In this document: piece after piece, positions 1-8,639 of the stretch
How the letters are laid out: each line of letters begins with the position of its first letter
How positions within the stretch are numbered: the stretch's first letter is position 1
Source of the DNA: DATFYM01 sp035315065
GTDB lineage: Bacteria; Acidobacteriota; Terriglobia; UBA7540
DNA: 64,000 nucleotides
Assembly: GCA_035315065.1 (NCBI GenBank)
Contig: DATFYM010000002.1
Coordinates: forward strand, 9,479 to 73,478
Direction: 5' to 3'
Made by a program: the position numbers and the translations under genes
The notes under the pieces: generated by a model
Seen by the model: the letters and a program-made list of their open reading frames with translations, nothing else
The model's database searches: none
What the model was told of the DNA's origin: nothing

Positions 1-747
1 TTCCGTTCCGTGATTGTCGCCGTGGGGTTGCTCCTGCTCGCGATCGCCGGAAGCCTTCGCTGGTTGGCGAAGAACGGTCAGCGATCCCGATCCAGTGCCG
101 GCTTCTGCGTCGCCACCACCGGATTCACACTCATGGGCCTGGAGATGCTTTTGTTGCTGGGTTTCCAGGCCATCTACGGCTACGTTTACCACCAACTGGC
201 CATCCTGATCGCTGCCTTCATGGTGGGAATGGCGGTGGGCAGTTGGTGGGCTAGGGGGGGGTCCAGTGGTGCCCCGAAGAGCGGCGCTAAGGGGCCGGAC
301 CCCGCTGGACCGAAACCGGGCGGCGCGGCAGGAAAACGGCAGGCAGTGTTGATCCTTGCCTGGCTGCAGATCCTCGTCGCCGTCTCTCCGCTCCTGCTGT
401 ACGCATTGTTGGCCTGGTTCGCCGGGATCAGGACCGCGCTGGGACTGTGGGTGGTAAGCCAGATCGTGTTTCCCACCCTGGCCATCCTCTGCGGACTCCT
501 GGGAGGATACCAGTTCCCGGTTGCCAGCCGGATGTTTTTCGTCAGCTCGCGGCAGGAGTCTAGCGGTCTAGGCTCGCTATATGCTCTGGACCTCCTGGGA
601 GCCTGCCTCGGCGCGGTGCTCCTGAGCGTGTATTGGGTTCCCGTCTTCGGCTTCCTGAAGACCGCGTTGCTTAGTGCGGTGGTGAACCTGGCACCTGCCG
701 GCCTTGCATATCTCTCGATGGGGGAACCCCCGGTTGATCGGGCATGA
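1..747 (+). CDS. C-terminal part of a spermidine-synthase-like multi-pass membrane protein (5' end outside window)
   Basis: The frame is open from base 1, so the true start lies upstream of the window; GTG at 10 is only the first in-window start-like codon. About 248 residues are visible, with five or six hydrophobic helices. The stretch GFTLMGLEMLLLLGFQ followed by a glycine-rich helix ending GMAVGS resembles the membrane domain found in fused spermidine-synthase-like (SpeE) proteins. No aminopropyltransferase domain is visible, so it would have to lie upstream. A low-complexity Gly/Ala/Pro/Lys loop (about residues 84-110) separates two helices. The last 77 bp overlap the 3' end of the convergent Memo-AMMECR1 gene. 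The family assignment comes from the helix pattern alone and is moderate. Confidence 0.6.
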   Translation, partial: FRSVIVAVGLLLLAIAGSLRWLAKNGQRSRSSAGFCVATTGFTLMGLEMLLLLGFQAIYGYVYHQLAILIAAFMVGMAVGSWWARGGSSGAPKSGAKGPDPAGPKPGGAAGKRQAVLILAWLQILVAVSPLLLYALLAWFAGIRTALGLWVVSQIVFPTLAILCGLLGGYQFPVASRMFFVSSRQESSGLGSLYALDLLGACLGAVLLSVYWVPVFGFLKTALLSAVVNLAPAGLAYLSMGEPPVDRA

Positions 748-2296
748 CGGCATCGGGAGCGTGAGGCTGGCCGAAAACCAGGGCGGAGAACTGGAAAACA
801 TCCGTATCCTCGTTCTGCCAGCAGCGCCGCGGCAGTCCCGCCTTGACGCACGTCTGGTCGAGGAAGGTCGTCCGATCCCAGTGCTCCTCACTGGCGACCT
901 GAGGCAAAAGCACCCCTTGCGATTCGCCCTCCCGCACGAGTAATCCATCATGGCCGACCTGGATTTGCTTCCAGTCCGTCACCCGGCGCAGCGGTGACAG
1001 GACCGAGATCTCGTATTCCAGCTCACCCAGTTCGGCAGCGGAGACCGGCGAAAAGCGCGGGTCTCGAACTGCCGCAAATGCCGCCACGTCGCGCACCGTC
1101 ATACAGAGAGGTTTGAGGGGTGTGATGTAGCCGATACACCCGCGCAGCTCTCCTTTCTTCTTTAGCGTCACGAAGGCGCCGCGGTCCCGCGTCAGAGCTT
1201 CGAGCCCCCCGGGCGAGCACTCATAGAGCTTGCCCTCGCGTACGGCGCTTTCCACGGACTTTTTCGCGATCGTCATCAGCGCCTGCTCTTCCTTCACGTC
1301 CAGCCTGAACTCAGCGCCTTTCGAACCGCGTGACGCCGCCTCCTTGACGAACGCCTCCGCTCCGTAGCCGACCACCCGACTCTTGTCGGGGGTGACGTCT
1401 CCCGAGTTGGCGTATTTGAGGATGATGGCGCGATTGGCTCCCAGGCGCTCGGCCGCGATCATCGCTGCCACGATACCCCCTCCGCCGCAAGCCTCCCACA
1501 CCCGCTGCTCGAAGTTGCCCGACATGTTGAAGTAGTCCCACTCTTCGATCGCTTTCAGCGTCTTGTGGTCGATGGTCTCCGCCTCGTCGTAGGGATGGTA
1601 ATGCGACATATCGGAGCTGGCCACGATGAGGGTGTTAAAGTCGCCATCGGCGGTCGTCCCCTCCTTCTCGATGAGCTTGGCCAGGCTCACGCCCAGCGCC
1701 CGCGAGGTGCCGTAGTCTTGTTCGCCCATCACCACCGGCACCAGCTTGAATTCGCCCAGCACGCGTTGCAGGAAGGGCAGTTCGTCCTCCAACGCATGTT
1801 CCCACCGGCCTTGAACCTCTCCATGTCCCTGGCCGGAGAACTTGATGAGCGGACTCATAGCCACCAGCTTGGCGGCAAAAGCCTTGTCGACCAGGACCTG
1901 GCCCAGCGGCGTAGCGTAGGCGTCGCCGTCATAGACTGAATTGAAGGGGAAGGCCTCATAGTGGCTGGGCGCTATCACCACCACGCGAGTGAACTTCCGT
2001 CCCCGCAGCAGAGCGTAGGAGTACGCCGCCACCGGACCGGAAAAGGGATAACCCGCGTGCGGCGCAACCAGCGCCACCAGCGGCCCCTTGAGTGCCGGCG
2101 CCGTTGCCTGAGCCAGAAAGTCGTCCACCATTTTGCCCAGTTCCTTCGGGTCGGCGGGATAGAAGCTCCCGGCAACTCCGGGCTGTCTTACCTTTGGTTT
2201 GTCAGCCGCTCTGGCATGGCCGCGCGGCAGCGAACAAGCCAACAACAGAAATAGGGAAGGAAAGTAGCGCCAATCTAGTTTCTTGGTCACGCTCAT
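671..2296 (-). CDS. AmmeMemoRadiSam proteins B and A fused: Memo domain plus AMMECR1 domain, with lipoprotein-like signal
   Basis: 541 residues. Residues 1-31 form a hydrophobic signal ending in a lipobox-like LLAC, so export or lipidation is predicted. Residues about 38-330 are a Memo (AmmB) domain: AGSFYPADP, the histidine motifs APHAGYPFSG and APSHYEAF, and a conserved cysteine in ACGGGG, the positions that ligate metal in Memo-family proteins. Residues about 335-530 are an AMMECR1 (AmmA) domain with the hallmark LRGCIG. The two are usually separate genes beside a radical SAM gene, which here is the next gene upstream at 2619. The biochemical role of the triad is not established. The C-terminal 20 or so residues read through the 3' end of the convergent membrane-protein gene. 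Confidence 0.88.
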   Translation of the reverse strand: MSVTKKLDWRYFPSLFLLLACSLPRGHARAADKPKVRQPGVAGSFYPADPKELGKMVDDFLAQATAPALKGPLVALVAPHAGYPFSGPVAAYSYALLRGRKFTRVVVIAPSHYEAFPFNSVYDGDAYATPLGQVLVDKAFAAKLVAMSPLIKFSGQGHGEVQGRWEHALEDELPFLQRVLGEFKLVPVVMGEQDYGTSRALGVSLAKLIEKEGTTADGDFNTLIVASSDMSHYHPYDEAETIDHKTLKAIEEWDYFNMSGNFEQRVWEACGGGGIVAAMIAAERLGANRAIILKYANSGDVTPDKSRVVGYGAEAFVKEAASRGSKGAEFRLDVKEEQALMTIAKKSVESAVREGKLYECSPGGLEALTRDRGAFVTLKKKGELRGCIGYITPLKPLCMTVRDVAAFAAVRDPRFSPVSAAELGELEYEISVLSPLRRVTDWKQIQVGHDGLLVREGESQGVLLPQVASEEHWDRTTFLDQTCVKAGLPRRCWQNEDTDVFQFSALVFGQPHAPDAVMPDQPGVPPSRDMQGRQVPGSPPH

Positions 2297-2349
2297 AGTT
2301 CGTCCTCCCGAGAGTTCATGCTAAGGCGACGCTGAGGAAGGCGTGAAAA

Positions 2350-2450
2350 AATAAGAAGTTTCTCGCAAAGGCGCAAAGGCGCGCACAGTCGCAAAGAAGA
2401 AACCCTTTGCGTGCTTTGCGAACTTTGCGGCTTTGCGAGAAACTTTTTGC
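2350..2450. repeat. Intergenic inverted repeat, GCAAAG word family
   Basis: The left arm iterates CGCAAAG with 8-9 bp spacing and the right arm iterates CTTTGCG. The outer arms GTTTCTCGCAAAG (2358-2370) and CTTTGCGAGAAAC (2431-2443) are perfect complements. A second copy lies at 4281-4380. With the elements below it fills the 322-bp gap between the Memo-AMMECR1 gene and the radical SAM gene. Confidence 0.85.
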
Positions 2451-2551
2451 TTTTCAACTTTCTTCACACGTTCTGAGGTCTCACCGTGCGTGAAGAGCCG
2501 CACCACCCATTTGTAAGCCAGGTCAGCCGGGTGTTTTTGCGCGCGTCCTAT

Positions 2552-2570
2552 GGCCGAACGCTGTTCGGCC
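2552..2570. repeat. REP-like palindrome GGCCGAAC-N3-GTTCGGCC
   Basis: Perfect 8-bp arms with a 3-bp loop. The same palindrome, with one loop base changed, lies inside the NapH-NapG gene at 16664-16682. It is followed at 2583-2618 by a TGCCTTC-type heptad array that touches the radical SAM stop codon. Confidence 0.75.
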
Positions 2571-2618
2571 CTACGATTCTCCTTGCTGCCGACTGCCTTC
2601 TGCCTTCTGCCTACTTCT

Positions 2619-3884
2619 TCACGACCACAAGCCCGGAATCACCTGCTGGCAGTACTCGCACTTGCCTTTTCTCACGTGCATCTGGCCTACGGTGAACCCC
2701 TGGCGCTCCACCACGATACGGCGGCACTTGGGGCAGTAAGTGTTTTCCGCGGGGTGGCCGGGCACGTTACCGATGTAAACGTAGTGGAGACCCTCGGCAT
2801 CGGCGATGGCCTTGGCCCGTTCCAAGGTCTCCACCGGCGTCTCGGGAAGGTTGGTCAACAGATACTCGGGATGGAAACGCGTGAAGTGCACGGGGACGTC
2901 AGGGCCCAAGTCGGACTTCACCCACCGTGCCATGGCCTTGAATTCCGCGTCTCCGTCGTTCAAGGTCGGGATCACCAGGTACACGATCTCGGTCCACGTT
3001 CCCTGTTTCTTGATCGTCACCAGGGTGTCGAGCACGGGCTTCAACTCGCCGTTCACGACTTCTTTGTAGAACTTCTCTGAAAATCCCTTCAGGTCTATCT
3101 TGATGGCGTCTACGGTCCGGCACCAGGTTTTCAGGGGATCTTGTTGGATGTACCCTCCGCTGATCACCACGCTTTTGACGCCGACATTGTGTCCGGCCTC
3201 CGCCGCGTCCATCACATACTCGTAGAAGATCACGGGCTCGCTATAAGTGTAGGCGATCGACGGGCACTGGTACTGTTTCGCCAGCGACGCGAGATCGCGG
3301 GGCGGTACGTAGTTGCTCTTGACCTGCTCCGGCCGCACCTGGGAGATCTCCCAGTTCTGGCACATCTTGCAGTTGACGTTGCAGCCCGCCGTGGCGATGG
3401 AGAAGGCCATGGTACCGGGCTGGAAATGGAACAAGGGCTTCTTTTCAATGGGATCGACGTGCGCGGTCACCACCCGTGAATGGACCAGGCTGTAGTATTT
3501 GCCCCCGCGGTTCTCCCGCGCGCCGCAGTAGCCCCGCTCGCGATCGTCGATCACGCACTCGCGCGGGCAAAGCTTGCACTTGGTCTTCTTGTACGCGAGC
3601 TTCTCGTAGAACTTCGCTTCGACGATGAATTGCGAATCGTCAGCCGCCGCCGTGCCCGTTGGGATGGGACTTGTTGGGATGGGACTTGCCCCACCGCCGG
3701 AGGCAGGCCCGGAAAGAAGTCCTATCGGGATCGCGCTCGCCGACGCCAGCGCACAACCGGCCAGGCAGGGAAGCGCGGCGGCTTTCAGGAACGCCCTGCG
3801 ATCAACCCCCGAGTTCTGATCCCAAGTCAGGAACCGGCGGTCGCCGATCTTCAACCCCTGCTTTTCGGTGGCTTCGTTCCTCAT
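2619..3884 (-). CDS. AmmeMemoRadiSam system radical SAM enzyme with Tat-type signal
   Basis: 421 residues. The radical SAM cluster motif CxxxCxxC is seen as CNVNCKMC within a segment typical of the AmmS family, followed by IDLKGF and PTLNDGD motifs. An N-terminal KLCPREC / GYCGARENR element and a C-terminal pair of CxxC motifs (CPKC, CEYC) suggest further metal sites. Residues about 28-52 read DRRAFLKAAALPCLAGC, a twin-arginine signal with a lipobox-like end, so Tat export is predicted, which is unusual for a radical SAM enzyme. It is the partner of the Memo-AMMECR1 fusion just downstream. The annotated ATG at 3884 falls inside a dispersed repeat (3858-3965), so the real start may be internal, before the twin arginines. 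Confidence 0.88.
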   Translation of the reverse strand: MRNEATEKQGLKIGDRRFLTWDQNSGVDRRAFLKAAALPCLAGCALASASAIPIGLLSGPASGGGASPIPTSPIPTGTAAADDSQFIVEAKFYEKLAYKKTKCKLCPRECVIDDRERGYCGARENRGGKYYSLVHSRVVTAHVDPIEKKPLFHFQPGTMAFSIATAGCNVNCKMCQNWEISQVRPEQVKSNYVPPRDLASLAKQYQCPSIAYTYSEPVIFYEYVMDAAEAGHNVGVKSVVISGGYIQQDPLKTWCRTVDAIKIDLKGFSEKFYKEVVNGELKPVLDTLVTIKKQGTWTEIVYLVIPTLNDGDAEFKAMARWVKSDLGPDVPVHFTRFHPEYLLTNLPETPVETLERAKAIADAEGLHYVYIGNVPGHPAENTYCPKCRRIVVERQGFTVGQMHVRKGKCEYCQQVIPGLWS

Positions 3885-3965
3885 CTTTTCCTATCGACTT
3901 CCTTTATTTTCATACAAATCGGTGGCTTCGTTTTTCAAAAAGCTCTCAGCTTTCAGCTCTCAGCT
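3858..3965 (+). repeat. 54-bp GGTGGCTTCG doublet followed by TCAGCTT heptad array
   Basis: CGGTGGCTTCGTT occurs at 3866 and 3920, exactly 54 bp apart, followed by AAAAAGCT and tandem TCAGCTT/TCAGCTC words to about 3965. The first motif overlaps the start codon of the radical SAM gene on the other strand. It belongs to a family of eight doublets in 3.8-12.9 kb. Confidence 0.85.
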
Positions 3966-4086
3966 GTCAGTTTTCAGTTCCAGCCCCTTTCCCGCTTGAC
4001 TTTCCCTCGTTAATACCGCCCCTCCCGGGTTTTCCACCGTCCGTGCTCCCCGATCTGCGAGGCCGGTCAATAGTAAGGACTGGTTG

Positions 4087-4250
4087 GCGATCCGAAAACG
4101 CCAAATGGGTTCGTATGGAAAACCCAACCCAAGATGTCCTTTGCTGCCAATACAGATTTGGGTTCGGTCCGATTTTTTCGCCTTTCTTTCCGGATTTCTC
4201 GATATATTTGCTGACGTCATGCATCCACTCTGTCCAGTACAACCTCGTTA
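4087..4250 (+). repeat. GGGTTCGGTCC-type dispersed repeat
   Basis: AAATGGGTTCG at about 4105 and TTTGGGTTCGGTCC at about 4160 match the motif class also seen near 8390, 9060, 10600 and 56740. No gene is supported in 3885-4647, which is made of this and neighbouring repeats. Confidence 0.6.
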
Positions 4251-4280
4251 CTCTTATGGTAAAATAGGCGGAAAGAATAA

Positions 4281-4380
4281 GAGGTTTCTCGCAAAGCCGC
4301 AAAGTTTAGGAGGAGTCGCAAAGAAGCAACTTCTTCTCTTTGTTTGCATTGCGAACTTTGCGCCTTGGCGAGAAACTCCT
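4281..4380. repeat. Second copy of the GCAAAG-family inverted repeat
   Basis: Left arm GAGGTTTCTCGCAAAG (4281-4296) and right arm ending GGCGAGAAACTCC (4367-4379), with CGCAAAG/CTTTG words between. It resembles the element at 2350-2450 but the loop sequence differs. Confidence 0.85.
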
Positions 4381-4404
4381 TTGTTCTCCCCATTTCTTCA
4401 CACC

Positions 4405-4515
4405 TTCTCAGTTTTCAGCCTTCAATCACCCAACCCCCACTTCTCACTCTCATTTCCAAGGTCAAGCCTGGGCGTTCTCTTTACCGAGAACTGATAACTG
4501 AGAACTGAAAACCCT
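4405..4515. repeat. Inverted TCAG-word arrays
   Basis: CTCAGTTTTCAG at about 4408 pairs with the tandem GAGAACTGATAACTGAGAAC at about 4490-4512. The 54-bp doublet follows directly. Confidence 0.6.
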
Positions 4516-4519
4516 CAAA

Positions 4520-4625
4520 CGGTGGCTTCGTTCCTGACTCTTCCACAGGCCGATCCTTTGTTTTCAAGCAAATCGGTGGCTTCGTTTTTCAAAAGCTGTC
4601 GGCTTTCAGCCGTCAGTCATCACCT
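4520..4625 (+). repeat. 54-bp GGTGGCTTCG doublet plus TCAGC array
   Basis: Motifs at 4520 and 4574 (54 bp apart), then AAAAGCTGTCGGCTTTCAGC-type heptads. It ends just before the stop codon of the ADOP permease gene. Confidence 0.85.
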
Positions 4626-4647
4626 TCCTCCCATTGATCGAGGGGCG

Positions 4648-7062
4648 CTATTCGGCACGCAGCGCCACCATGGGATCCACGCAAGTGGCGCGGCGGGCTG
4701 GAATGAAAATGGCAAGCATGGCCACTGATCCGATCAGCAGCACGCTCACCAGAAAACTGAGCGGGCTCGGCCCGCCAGCCCCCGCCACGGCGGGAACCAT
4801 CAGCGTGATCGCGTAAGCGGCCGTGAGTCCGACGGCCAAACCGGCCACCGCAATAACGGCCCCCTGGCGCAGGCAGAGCCAGAGTACATCCCGGCGTGGC
4901 GCTCCCAACGCCATGCGAATCCCTAGTTCCCGGCTGCGGGAACTGGCGGCATAGCTCGCGCTTCCGTAAAGTCCGACACAAGCGAGCACGACAGCTAGCG
5001 CACCCAACACGCCCAGGAGTACGCTGCCCGCGATTTCGACCTTGCGGGCAAGCCGCAGATGCTGTTTCATCGTGCTCGCATTGACGAATTCGAGGTTCGG
5101 ATGTGCCTTGTGCAACTCGCCGCGCACCAGACCCACCAGGGCTGAGGGCTCCCCGGCGGTTTCGACAACCAGCGTCATCTCGCCGAACGCTGAGCCGAGC
5201 GGTACAAATACACACTCCTGCGGCTGCTCATAAAAGCTCGAATACTTTCCATCCTCAACCACGGCCACAACCTGCAAATTGTTGTAGCCTTCCGCTTGAA
5301 TCCACCGCCCCACCACCTGGTTCGGCGGCGTGTTGGGCCACAACCGCCTCGCGGCGGTTTCATTCAGCGCGACAACCCTCGCGGCGTTCTTCGAAGCCGG
5401 CAGATCCTGCCGGACGAAGTCGCGCCCGGCCAGAACCCGAGTCCCCAGCGCGCCAAAGTAACCGGGGCCAACGTAGATTTGGCCTACTGACCGCATGGAG
5501 TCGGGCGCGTTGCCTCCGGGTGAGGCAATCTTGAGAGAGAACATTCCGGTGTCGCCCAGCGGAACCGGACCTGCATACGTGGCGCGTCGCGCACCGGGAA
5601 GGGCTCCAAGCTCTTCCGCGACTCCGCCCCAATTCGTGCGCTTCGAGAGGTCGAAGGAGACCACAAGAACCAGCAGGAGTTTTCTGTCCACGTCCAAGCC
5701 GGGGTTCATTTTCAGCGCGCCGGAATAACTCAAGAGAAACCCGAAGGCGCCGGCAGCGAGAAGCTGCGCCACCGCAATCTGGACGATGAGCAGGCCTTTC
5801 AGGACGGGCATGCGCCCTCGCGGTGGCGTAAATGCAGCGCTGGTAGCATTCAGGTCCGCGAGCACATTCCGCCGCGACGCCTGGATAGCAGGCCACGCCC
5901 CGAAAGCTATCCCCGTGGCCAGCGCGAGGAAGATGCTGTACAGCAGCACCCGCCGGTCGATGTGGATGCCGTAGTCCATCGGGATGATCAACGGACTCAC
6001 GCGATTGAGCGCATAGATCAAGCAGGCAGCGAGCACCAGCCCGATCGCCACTCCGCCTATCGACAGCAACACGCTTTCGGTGAGGAACTGCCGAAAGATT
6101 CGCAGGCGGCTGGCGCCCAAGGCAGCGCGAATCGCGGTCTGTTGCCGCTGCCTGGCCGCGCGGGCGAGCATCAGGTTGGCGATATTCGCACAGGCGATAA
6201 ACAGCACCAGATTAACCAGCGACATCAAGATTGAACTGAAAAACAATCCCACCCGGGAGTTTTTCGTTGCTGCTTCCTCCAGATCGGCTTCGCAGTCATT
6301 GTCCGTGGCGGGATATTCCTGCCCGAGTTGCTGCGCAATCAGGTTCAACTCCGCCCGAGCTTGCGCGAAGGTGCTGCCCTGACGCAGGCGGCCCAGACTG
6401 TTCAAGTAACGCGCGTCACGCCGCATGTAATCCGCCTTCTCCAGGGCGGGCATCGAATCGAAGGTGATCCAAAGATCAACCGGGAACTGGAAGTCCAAGC
6501 CGCTAAACCCGGCGGGGGCGATTCCCACCACCGCGTACCCCTGGCCGTTGAGATAGATTGTGCTGCCGACGAGGTCGGGCGCGCTGTTGAAGCTCCGCGT
6601 CCACAGGCGGTGGCTAATCACTATCTCCGGCACGCCGGCCTGATTCCCTCCCGTTGCTGGCGCGAAAAACACTCCAGCTCTGGGCTTTACGCCTAGCACG
6701 GAAAAGTAGTTCCGTGACACGTGGTTGACGGTGTGAACCTCGGCTTGGCCGTGAATTCTAATCAGACCGCCAGCGCGGTCCCACGCGATTAAGCCCGCTA
6801 GCGAACGCGAACGCCGCGCCAAGTCCGCGTAGTCCGGATAAGACATGCCTACTCCCTCATGGTGCCGGACCATATAGACATAAACCAGTTCGTTCGGTCT
6901 CTCCACCGGCCATGGGTGCAACAGAACAGACGATACGACGCTGAACAAGGCGGAGTTTGGTCCCGTGCAGATGGCCACCGATAACATGGCGGCGAGGGCA
7001 ACAAAGGGATGCTGCCGAACCGTTCTCAGGGCGTGTCGGACATCCAAGAAGAGGCTACCCAT
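4648..7062 (-). CDS. ADOP-family (MacB/FtsX-type) ABC transporter permease
   Basis: 804 residues, the usual length of the 'acidobacterial duplicated orphan permease' family. The N-terminal DVRHALRTVRQHPFVALAA and first helix, a MacB_PCD-type periplasmic domain (about residues 50-270), three FtsX helices around LVLFIACANIANLMLARAA, a second periplasmic domain, a second FtsX block with SYAASSRSRELGIRMALGA, and the C-terminal DPMVALRAE are all family hallmarks. GGGAGGTT lies 8 bp upstream of the ATG at 7062 and supports that start. There is no ATPase gene beside it, as is usual for the family, and no PadR gene either. The substrate is unknown. Confidence 0.93.
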   Translation of the reverse strand: MGSLFLDVRHALRTVRQHPFVALAAMLSVAICTGPNSALFSVVSSVLLHPWPVERPNELVYVYMVRHHEGVGMSYPDYADLARRSRSLAGLIAWDRAGGLIRIHGQAEVHTVNHVSRNYFSVLGVKPRAGVFFAPATGGNQAGVPEIVISHRLWTRSFNSAPDLVGSTIYLNGQGYAVVGIAPAGFSGLDFQFPVDLWITFDSMPALEKADYMRRDARYLNSLGRLRQGSTFAQARAELNLIAQQLGQEYPATDNDCEADLEEAATKNSRVGLFFSSILMSLVNLVLFIACANIANLMLARAARQRQQTAIRAALGASRLRIFRQFLTESVLLSIGGVAIGLVLAACLIYALNRVSPLIIPMDYGIHIDRRVLLYSIFLALATGIAFGAWPAIQASRRNVLADLNATSAAFTPPRGRMPVLKGLLIVQIAVAQLLAAGAFGFLLSYSGALKMNPGLDVDRKLLLVLVVSFDLSKRTNWGGVAEELGALPGARRATYAGPVPLGDTGMFSLKIASPGGNAPDSMRSVGQIYVGPGYFGALGTRVLAGRDFVRQDLPASKNAARVVALNETAARRLWPNTPPNQVVGRWIQAEGYNNLQVVAVVEDGKYSSFYEQPQECVFVPLGSAFGEMTLVVETAGEPSALVGLVRGELHKAHPNLEFVNASTMKQHLRLARKVEIAGSVLLGVLGALAVVLACVGLYGSASYAASSRSRELGIRMALGAPRRDVLWLCLRQGAVIAVAGLAVGLTAAYAITLMVPAVAGAGGPSPLSFLVSVLLIGSVAMLAIFIPARRATCVDPMVALRAE

Positions 7063-7151
7063 GCTGCAACCTCCCTAGCTGCTGGGCAACGACGCCGGGG
7101 CAGACTCGGTCTGATCTCCTCCGACATCATTTCAGTCAGGGACCACTTGCT

Positions 7152-7235
7152 TCAGACCTCCACCTTCTCAATCAGATTAGGGTCATTCATCCCCAGCCGG
7201 TGCCGCGCATCGGCGGCGGTCGCGATGTACGATAC
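7152..7235 (-). pseudogene. Relic of the C-terminus of a DUF362 gene
   Basis: Read on the minus strand, this stretch encodes SYIATAADARHRLG..., then IEKVEV and a TGA stop. It matches the last 27 or so codons of the intact DUF362 gene at 12950-13972 with a few substitutions. No homology is visible further upstream (higher coordinates), so it is a truncated remnant. The rest of 7063-7529 holds no gene I can support. Confidence 0.75.
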
Positions 7236-7438
7236 TAAGACCCTTGTTTTTCATAAGCGTCGTGGCTTTCCGAGCCGCGCGGTTTCTGCCATCATAGCGT
7301 CTTCAATAGCACCGTGGCTCAAGTTGCCCCAAGAGGATTCTTCGCGTCACAATGCCAAAATCAATTCGTCAAGATCCCGGTGCGTCGCAGCCTGCTGCCC
7401 ACTGCCGACTCCCGACCGGGCGACTGCCTTCCTCCTTA

Positions 7439-7520
7439 CGGTGGCTTTGCTCTTCACTTCTCTCGATCGACTTCCTTTGTTTTCAACGAAATCGGTGGCT
7501 TCGATTTTTCAAACTGCGAA
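7439..7520 (+). repeat. 54-bp GGTGGCTTCG doublet
   Basis: Motifs at 7439 and 7493, again 54 bp apart, preceded by a degenerate TGCC heptad array (about 7390-7430). It ends against the 3' end of the 181-residue membrane-protein gene. Confidence 0.8.
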
Positions 7521-7529
7521 CCGATCCCG

Positions 7530-8075
7530 CTAGCGCCGGGTTGCAACCGCAAGTCCTAGGTTCTGCATCACCGCCGCCACCAGGAACCCGCCGAGGAGTA
7601 TCCCGCCGGCAACTGCATACAGCCGGGCTGCCCGGGTTTGCGCCAGCCCCGCGCCGCCAATCGCGCCCGCGACGGTGAACTCGGCCAATTCACATGCCGC
7701 CCAAGCTGCCAACATGTCCCCGCCCAAGGGGAACATCGAGAAAAGCCCAACATTTCCAGCTACTGCGAACACAAGTCCAAACCCGGCGCCGAACCTGGCG
7801 CCGGATGCCGCACCACGGATGTCCAGGTGCCGCTCCAACCACAGCAGCAACGCCGTCAACAGCAGGAAAGACCCGTAACCGAAAGGGATTCGCCGGAACA
7901 TCAGCGCCGGCGGCAAGAACACCGGCCCGGGGTTGACGTAGTACCGCGACAGAAGACCGGCGTTGAACAGGAAGTCGACGCCGAGGAATGCGATCCACAT
8001 CGCACCGGCGATGGCGACCATGCGTCCGATGGTCAGCCGCAGTTCAGTGTCATGTGCTGTCGTCGGGACGTTCAT
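7530..8075 (-). CDS. Hypothetical membrane protein, copy 1 of a duplicated pair
   Basis: 181 residues with about five hydrophobic helices, starting MNVPTTAHDTELRLT; other recognisable stretches are YYVNPGPVFLPPALMFRR and a glycine-rich C-terminal half. I do not recognise the family. Its near-twin at 11730-12275 differs at only about 15 residues by eye, and the downstream sequence CTAGCGCCGGGTTGC is shared too. It is flanked on both sides by doublet and heptad repeats. The pattern suggests an integral inner-membrane protein of unknown role. Confidence 0.75.
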   Translation of the reverse strand: MNVPTTAHDTELRLTIGRMVAIAGAMWIAFLGVDFLFNAGLLSRYYVNPGPVFLPPALMFRRIPFGYGSFLLLTALLLWLERHLDIRGAASGARFGAGFGLVFAVAGNVGLFSMFPLGGDMLAAWAACELAEFTVAGAIGGAGLAQTRAARLYAVAGGILLGGFLVAAVMQNLGLAVATRR

Positions 8076-8096
8076 GCACTTCCCTCTGGTTTAAGA

Positions 8097-8160
8097 AGCT
8101 CTCAGCCGTCAGCCCTCAGCTTCCCGCCTTTTGCCTTTCTTTTCTCTTCCTGTCCGCCTG
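8097..8160 (+). repeat. TCAGC and TGCCTTT heptad arrays
   Basis: Begins AAGAAGCTCTCAGCCGTCAG about 20 bp upstream of the start of the 181-residue gene. The same junction is present upstream of the other copy at 12296, so the duplication includes this array. Confidence 0.7.
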
Positions 8161-8277
8161 CTACTCGCGACCGCTCAACGCCGGTTCCCAAAGATGTTCC
8201 GGCCCGCAGATGTCAGATATTTTCAGCTTGACTAGCGTCGGCCCTTAGCCCCCCACCTTTCCGTTTTTTCCTCTGTG

Positions 8278-8620
8278 ACAGGGCGCGACCGTTCGCATCA
8301 GATTGCACCTTGACATGAACCGCACGACTTGGCCCATTTTCCGAAAAGCCGCGCCATTCGCCTTCCGCCTTGGTGAACCTCGGAAATGGGTTCGTGTTGG
8401 GTTCGGTCCCGGGACACGATCTTGTGTTTTCAATAAGTCGGTGGCTTCGGTCCTGAAAAAATGATTACGTTTGATGCTCGACCAAGTGCTGGCCAGAGCA
8501 AATCGTCGTGCATGCTGATAATCACATATATAATGTAATATACCAACATGACAAATCCTGGTCCGGTCTCTAAACTCAGGTGGTTTATTGACGCACATTA
8601 TGCTACCCCGAGAGCGATAT
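8278..8620 (+). repeat. Long noncoding direct repeat, copy A
   Basis: About 260 bp (8278-8540) match copy B at 8943-9205 closely by eye, and the similarity fades over a further 80 bp. It contains TTCGGTCC at 8402 and 8446 (44 bp apart), flanking a GGTGGCTTCGG motif. The frames through it differ between copies, so it is not coding. Confidence 0.75.
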
Positions 8621-8639
8621 GCCCGTTTGCGAATCAACC

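Noticed and set aside
8390..8410. GGGTTCGGTCCC resembles a tRNA T-loop.
   Set aside because: No acceptor stem, anticodon arm or CCA-side pairing fits around any of the copies, and the motif recurs as a dispersed repeat.
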